Shown here piece after piece: positions 32,106 to 35,404 of a stretch of DNA of 35,404 nt (its first letter is position 1; the number at the start of each line of letters is the position of its first letter). Source of the stretch: an uncultured Collinsella sp. (lineage in GTDB: Bacteria; Actinomycetota; Coriobacteriia; Coriobacteriales; Coriobacteriaceae); the NCBI GenBank assembly GCA_958427975.1, contig CAUAEH010000018.1:1-35404 (forward strand), written 5' to 3'. Below the pieces are notes generated by a model, which saw only the letters and a program-made list of their open reading frames with translations, did no database searches and was not told the DNA's origin. Made by a program: the position numbers and the translations under genes.

Positions 32106-32741
32106 ATGACTGCACGCCTCATTGTTATGGATATCGACTCCACGCTCATCAACCAGGAGGTCATCGACCTGTTGGGCGAGGAGGCCGGCGTGGGCGGGCA
32201 AGTTGCGCAAATCACCGAGCGCGCTATGCGCGGCGAGCTGGACTTTAAGCAGGCGCTCGAGGAGCGCGTGGGGCTGCTTGCCGGCTTGGACGAGAGTGTG
32301 TTCGAGCGCACCTTTGAGCGCGTGACGTTTACCCCCGGCGCGCTGGAGCTTGTGCGCTCGGCGCACAGCAAAGGCTGGAAGGTCGGCGTGGTAAGCGGCG
32401 GCTTTCACGAGGTCGCTGACAAGATCGTGGCCGCCGCGGGCATCGATTTTTGCCTGGCCAACCGTCTGGAAGTCGTGGACGGCAAGCTCACCGGCAAGCT
32501 GGCGGCAGACATTGTGACCAAGGAGTCCAAGCTCATCCAGCTGCTGGATTGGGCGGTTGAGTGCGGTGTCGACATGGCCCACACCGTCGCGATCGGTGAC
32601 GGCGCCAACGACATCCCCATGATTCAGGCCGCGGGCACGGGCATCGCGTTTTGCGCCAAGCCCAAGACGCGCGAAGCCGCCCCGTTTGCCATCGATGAGC
32701 GCAACCTGATGCTCGCCATGGACATCATCCTGCGCGACTAG
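32106..32741 (+). CDS. serB: Phosphoserine phosphatase (HAD family)
   Basis: 211 residues from the ATG at 32106 (TGGAAAGG site); an in-frame upstream extension has no ribosome binding site. HAD motif I is MDIDSTL (nucleophile Asp9 and Asp11), motif II VVSGGF (about residue 98), motif III a Lys (about 144) and GDGANDIPM (about 165). The EVIDLLGEEAG cap segment is typical of SerB. It hydrolyses phosphoserine to serine in the last step of serine synthesis. It lacks the N-terminal ACT domain of longer SerB proteins. Confidence 0.92.
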   Translation: MTARLIVMDIDSTLINQEVIDLLGEEAGVGGQVAQITERAMRGELDFKQALEERVGLLAGLDESVFERTFERVTFTPGALELVRSAHSKGWKVGVVSGGFHEVADKIVAAAGIDFCLANRLEVVDGKLTGKLAADIVTKESKLIQLLDWAVECGVDMAHTVAIGDGANDIPMIQAAGTGIAFCAKPKTREAAPFAIDERNLMLAMDIILRD

Positions 32742-32777
32742 TCGATCTTTCTAACAAGAGAATCAGTCTGTCCTATA

Positions 32778-32811
32778 GTTTCCGAACAATTTTGTCTTAG
32801 TGTTCGGAAAC
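32778..32811. promoter_or_regulatory. Perfect 11-bp palindrome upstream of larB
   Basis: GTTTCCGAACA (32778-32788) and TGTTCGGAAAC (32801-32811) are exact reverse complements around 12 bp. It lies 45 bp before larB and 37 bp after serB. No T-run follows, so it looks more like an operator than a terminator. The TetR-type protein encoded at the end of the same operon is the obvious candidate ligand. Confidence 0.6.
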
Positions 32812-32855
32812 ATACCCTTTGAGTGCTAGACTTTGCGCCGTCGAAGGGAACATAT

Positions 32856-33638
32856 ATGGATAAGCGAGATCTTGAGCAATTGCTGAGCGATGTTGCCGAC
32901 GGAGTAGTCACCCCGGCAGTCGCCCTCACGCGCCTCCAGACGGCGCCAACCGCCGATCTGGGTTTTGCGCAGCTCGATCTTTCGCGCGGGGTGCGCCAGG
33001 GAGCCGGCGAGGTTGTCTACGGCGCCGGTAAAACCGCCGAGCAGATTGCCGCCATTATCAAAGCATTACTCAATGCCGGCCAGGTGCGCATCCTGGTCAC
33101 GCGCCTGGACGCCGAAAAGGCAGCCCGCGCCTCGAAGCTCCTCGGCAACGGCATCGACCTGGGATATGTCCCAGACGCACAGCTCGCCCTCGTGGGCGGC
33201 AAGCCCTCCCCTACCGGCAACGGACGCATCGTTGTCGCCTGCGCCGGTACGAGCGACCTGCCCGTCGCCGAGGAAGCCGCGTTGACGGCCGAATTCTATG
33301 GCAACGAGGTCGACCGCCTCTACGACGTAGGTGTCGCAGGCCTGCACCGCCTGCTCGCGCATGCCGAGGAACTTGCCCAGGCGCAGGTGGTCATCGCCAT
33401 CGCCGGCATGGAGGGCGCCCTGGCGAGCGTTATCGGCGGTCTGGTGAGCTGTCCGGTCATCGCCGTTCCCACCAGCGTGGGCTACGGCGCAAATTTTGGA
33501 GGCGTAGCCGCGCTGCTCGCCATGCTCAACTCCTGCGCCAGCGGCGTATCGGTCGTCAATATCGATAACGGCTTTGGTGCCGCCTACCAGGCAAGTCTTA
33601 TCAATCATCTGAGCGCCGGCACATCCTGCGCCCGTTAA
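32856..33638 (+). CDS. larB: LarB, pyridinium-3,5-biscarboxylic acid mononucleotide synthase
   Basis: 260 residues from the ATG at 32856 (GAAGGGAAC site). The N-terminal part (LEQLLSDVADGVVTPAVAL, then LDLSRGVRQGAGEVVYGAGKTAEQIAAI) and the C-terminal PurE-like (AIR carboxylase fold) domain (VVACAGTSDLPVAEEAALTA, then VIAIAGMEGALASVIGGLVSCPVIAVPTSVGYG) match LarB throughout. LarB carboxylates and hydrolyses nicotinic acid adenine dinucleotide to start synthesis of the nickel-pincer nucleotide cofactor of lactate racemase-type enzymes. It is followed 10 nt later by larC. LarE and the apoenzyme LarA are not in this window. Confidence 0.94.
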   Translation: MDKRDLEQLLSDVADGVVTPAVALTRLQTAPTADLGFAQLDLSRGVRQGAGEVVYGAGKTAEQIAAIIKALLNAGQVRILVTRLDAEKAARASKLLGNGIDLGYVPDAQLALVGGKPSPTGNGRIVVACAGTSDLPVAEEAALTAEFYGNEVDRLYDVGVAGLHRLLAHAEELAQAQVVIAIAGMEGALASVIGGLVSCPVIAVPTSVGYGANFGGVAALLAMLNSCASGVSVVNIDNGFGAAYQASLINHLSAGTSCAR

Positions 33639-33648
33639 GGAGCATTCC

Positions 33649-34566
33649 ATGTCCAACCATCAGCACACGCTTATCATCGACGGCACTTCGGGCATCAGCG
33701 GCGATATGACCGTCGCGGCCCTGCTCGACCTGGGCGCCAGCGAGGAGCACCTGCGCGAACAGCTCGCCACGCTGCCGGTCGACGGCTTTTCGATCGCTGT
33801 AACGCGCGTAAACAAGCATGGCATCGACGCCTGCGACTTTGACGTTCAGTTGGCAGAGGGGCTCGAGAACCACGACCACGACATGGCCTGGCTCTACGGC
33901 AACGAAGCAGCTGGCGAGCACACGCATGAGCATGAGCATCACCATCATGACCATGGCGAACACGAACACGAGCACTGCCACGAGTATGACCATGAGGGCC
34001 ACGGTCATGGCCACGAGGACCATCACCACGCCCACCACCATCATCACCGCTCGCTAGCCGACGTCACGGAAATTATCGAGAATTCGCAGCTAAGCGATGG
34101 CGCCAAGCGACGCGCGCTCGCCATCTTTACCGCGCTCGCCGCCGCCGAGGCCAAGGCTCACGGCAAAACGCCCGAGACCGTCATGTTCCACGAGGTGGGC
34201 GCCGTCGACTCCATCGTTGACATCTGCTCGGTCGCTATCTGCCTCGATGACCTGGGCATCGAGGATATTGTCGTCGAGTCGCTCTCCGAGGGTCACGGCA
34301 CCATCCACTGTGCCCACGGCCTTATGCCCATCCCGGTGCCCGCCGTCGTCAACCTATGCCAAGCAGGCAATATCGCCCTCACGCCCGCACCGGTCGCCGG
34401 CGAGCTCGTAACGCCCACGGGCGCCGCCATCGTCGCCGCACTGCGCACGTCCGAGCACCTACCGGCCCGCTACCGCATCGAAGCCGTCGGCTACGGCGCC
34501 GGTAAGCGCCCTTACGAGGGCTGCTCCGGCACGCTCCGTTGCCTGCTTGTTCACGTGGATGCATAG
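33649..34566 (+). CDS. larC: LarC N-terminal part (LarC1) only, nickel insertion protein
   Basis: 305 residues. The N-terminus (IIDGTSGISGDMTVAALLDLGAS, residues 9-31), HEVGAVDSIVDICSVAICLDDLGI (about 182-205) and PTGAAIVAAL...GYGAGKR (about 260-285) are LarC signatures. A His-rich insert (about residues 75-134, over 20 His with runs of four and five) should bind nickel. The protein stops right after the GYGAGKR block, where complete LarC (over 400 residues) continues into the CTP-binding LarC2 domain; the next gene is tetR and no other frame continues LarC2. In Lactiplantibacillus plantarum LarC1 and LarC2 are joined by a ribosomal frameshift; that cannot happen here. The start has an AAGGAG site. 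Confidence 0.9.
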   Translation: MSNHQHTLIIDGTSGISGDMTVAALLDLGASEEHLREQLATLPVDGFSIAVTRVNKHGIDACDFDVQLAEGLENHDHDMAWLYGNEAAGEHTHEHEHHHHDHGEHEHEHCHEYDHEGHGHGHEDHHHAHHHHHRSLADVTEIIENSQLSDGAKRRALAIFTALAAAEAKAHGKTPETVMFHEVGAVDSIVDICSVAICLDDLGIEDIVVESLSEGHGTIHCAHGLMPIPVPAVVNLCQAGNIALTPAPVAGELVTPTGAAIVAALRTSEHLPARYRIEAVGYGAGKRPYEGCSGTLRCLLVHVDA

Positions 34567-34568
34567 CC

Positions 34569-35108
34569 ATGGATGCCCGCAAAACCAAAAGCCGCGCCGC
34601 TATTGTCACGGCGTTTTCCGAGCTCCTTCGCGAGGAGGACTACGGCAAGATCACCGTCGGCGACATCATCGCGCGCGCTCATGTAGGCCGCGCGACATTC
34701 TACGGCCTCTTCAAGAGCAAAGATGACCTACTGTCCGAACTCGTGAGCGACATCTGCACCCACGCCCTCGACGACGATGGTACGCCGCTCGACGACCCGC
34801 TCGTGCAAGTCGAGCATATCCTCAACAACCTCTGGGAGCGCCGTCAGGGCGTTCGAGCCCTCGTAGCCGGCGCCGGCTCACGCGTCTTCGCCGACTGCTT
34901 GCGCAAGACCATCATGTCACGAGCAGCCGAAACCGTCCCCGTCGACCCCGCAGGCCCCGCCGGAACCATGGACCGAAGCTTCCTACTACACCACATAGCC
35001 TCAAGCTTCGTAGGAATGGTCCAATGGTGGGCCTGGCACAACTTCCAAGCCCCAAAAGAGGAAGTAGCCAAAGACTACCTATCAGCCATCAAGCCCCTCT
35101 TCACCTAA
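34569..35108 (+). CDS. TetR/AcrR-family regulator, last gene of the lar unit
   Basis: 179 residues from the ATG at 34569, 2 nt after the larC stop; there is no clear ribosome binding site of its own, so translation is probably coupled to larC. The HTH is SRAAIVTAFSELLREEDYGK, then ITVGDIIARAHVGRATFYGLFKSKDDLL (about residues 7-58). The C-terminal ligand domain resembles the TetR_C_12/33 types (HHIASSFVGMVQWWAWHNF). It probably controls the lar operon, with the palindrome at 32778-32811 as a candidate site, but this is inferred from position alone. Confidence 0.85.
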   Translation: MDARKTKSRAAIVTAFSELLREEDYGKITVGDIIARAHVGRATFYGLFKSKDDLLSELVSDICTHALDDDGTPLDDPLVQVEHILNNLWERRQGVRALVAGAGSRVFADCLRKTIMSRAAETVPVDPAGPAGTMDRSFLLHHIASSFVGMVQWWAWHNFQAPKEEVAKDYLSAIKPLFT

Positions 35109-35330
35109 GTAAGAAGCTCATCCCAAAGCATCACCCCAACCCAGGCCGCCACGTATCCCAAAGTGTCACTCACGCTTCAACGCCCCCAACAGCAACAAGC
35201 CCTTCCCATCCAAATTCAGCTATATATGTTGGGTTGCTTGTTCCAACGCGACTAAGATCCCGCAGCTGGCCGCATGGGGTAACTTCCCAGCGCATTCCGC
35301 AGGACGAAAGAGCCCCCGCCGCACGAAGTG
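35109..35330. other. Non-coding stretch before an insertion sequence
   Basis: After the tetR stop there is no supported gene, hairpin or terminator with a T-run in this 222-bp stretch. It is the flank of the insertion sequence that starts at 35331. Confidence 0.5.
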
Positions 35331-35404
35331 TGAACTGCACCCCAAAACTTGGACGGCTTAAATAAGAACTACGCCGCAAGGGACTGTCTCCGGAACTCCT
35401 CCGG
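35331..35404 (-). mobile_element. End of an IS3-family (IS150-like) insertion sequence, cut by window edge
   Basis: The sequence from 35331 (TGAACTGCACCCCAAAACTT, then GGAC) is the terminal inverted repeat typical of IS150-group IS3 elements. Just inside it, on the minus strand from the window edge to 35369, PEEFRRQSLAA and a stop codon form the C-terminus of the transposase (OrfB, integrase-core type). The rest lies to the right of the window. Confidence 0.75.

Noticed and set aside
33601..34047. 148-codon minus-strand frame rich in Met and Val, membrane-like
   Set aside because: It is the antisense of the His-rich LarC segment, where His codons read as Met/Val on the other strand.

Overview
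The window looks like a chromosomal segment of a gut Coriobacteriia bacterium, most likely a Collinsella-type organism. The reasons are high GC with strong GC3 bias, AGGAGG-type ribosome binding sites, a gene content of sugar and uronate scavenging, Feo iron uptake and a nickel-pincer cofactor operon, and a wealth of intergenic hairpins. This assignment is inference from gene content and style; no marker comparison could be run.

Layout. (1) 1-1600: right end of a decayed integrated element, with a broken tyrosine integrase, a 13-bp inverted repeat, and a 45-nt 3' half of a CAU (initiator-type) tRNA that is the likely att scar. (2) 1850-5220: short MGMT-family gene, a coupled MFS exporter + CBS pair, and an ArsC-fold gene without its cysteine. 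(3) 5338-7765: an IlvD/Edd dehydratase next to a deletion scar that fuses the 3' ends of a gluconate permease (gntP) and a GntR/FCD regulator. (4) 7865-11232: two separately terminated flavin/Fe-S oxidoreductases (OYE/dienoyl-CoA reductase type and GltD type). (5) 11440-18943: a galacturonate operon uxaC-GPH transporter-uxaB-uxaA with two GGTGAACGTTCAC operators and its LacI-type regulator. (6) 19041-22520: feoA-feoA-feoB plus the Cys-rich FeoB-associated peptide, with iron-box-like palindromes. (7) 22607-24740: an HPr with Asp46, a roughly 227-bp element with inverted ends, and an APC permease. (8) 24894-29754: ebgA-ebgC beta-galactosidase, three identical LacI-type operators, and a divergent LacI regulator. 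(9) 29761-29963: a strictly 62-nt-phased array of covarying hairpins. (10) 30062-35108: aspS, serB, and a larB-larC1-tetR operon. (11) 35331-35404: the end of an IS3-family insertion sequence.

How it works together: galacturonate enters by the GPH transporter, is isomerised (UxaC), reduced (UxaB) and dehydrated (UxaA) to 2-keto-3-deoxygluconate. Beta-galactosides are cut by EbgA/C. Both systems sit under their own LacI-family repressors with palindromic operators visible in the DNA. Ferrous iron import (Feo) would feed the Fe-S dehydratases and oxidoreductases nearby. The most unusual items are the phased hairpin array, the inverted-end element upstream of ptsH, the natural S46D-type HPr, the Cys-less ArsC protein, LarC lacking its LarC2 half, and the gntP/gntR deletion scar.
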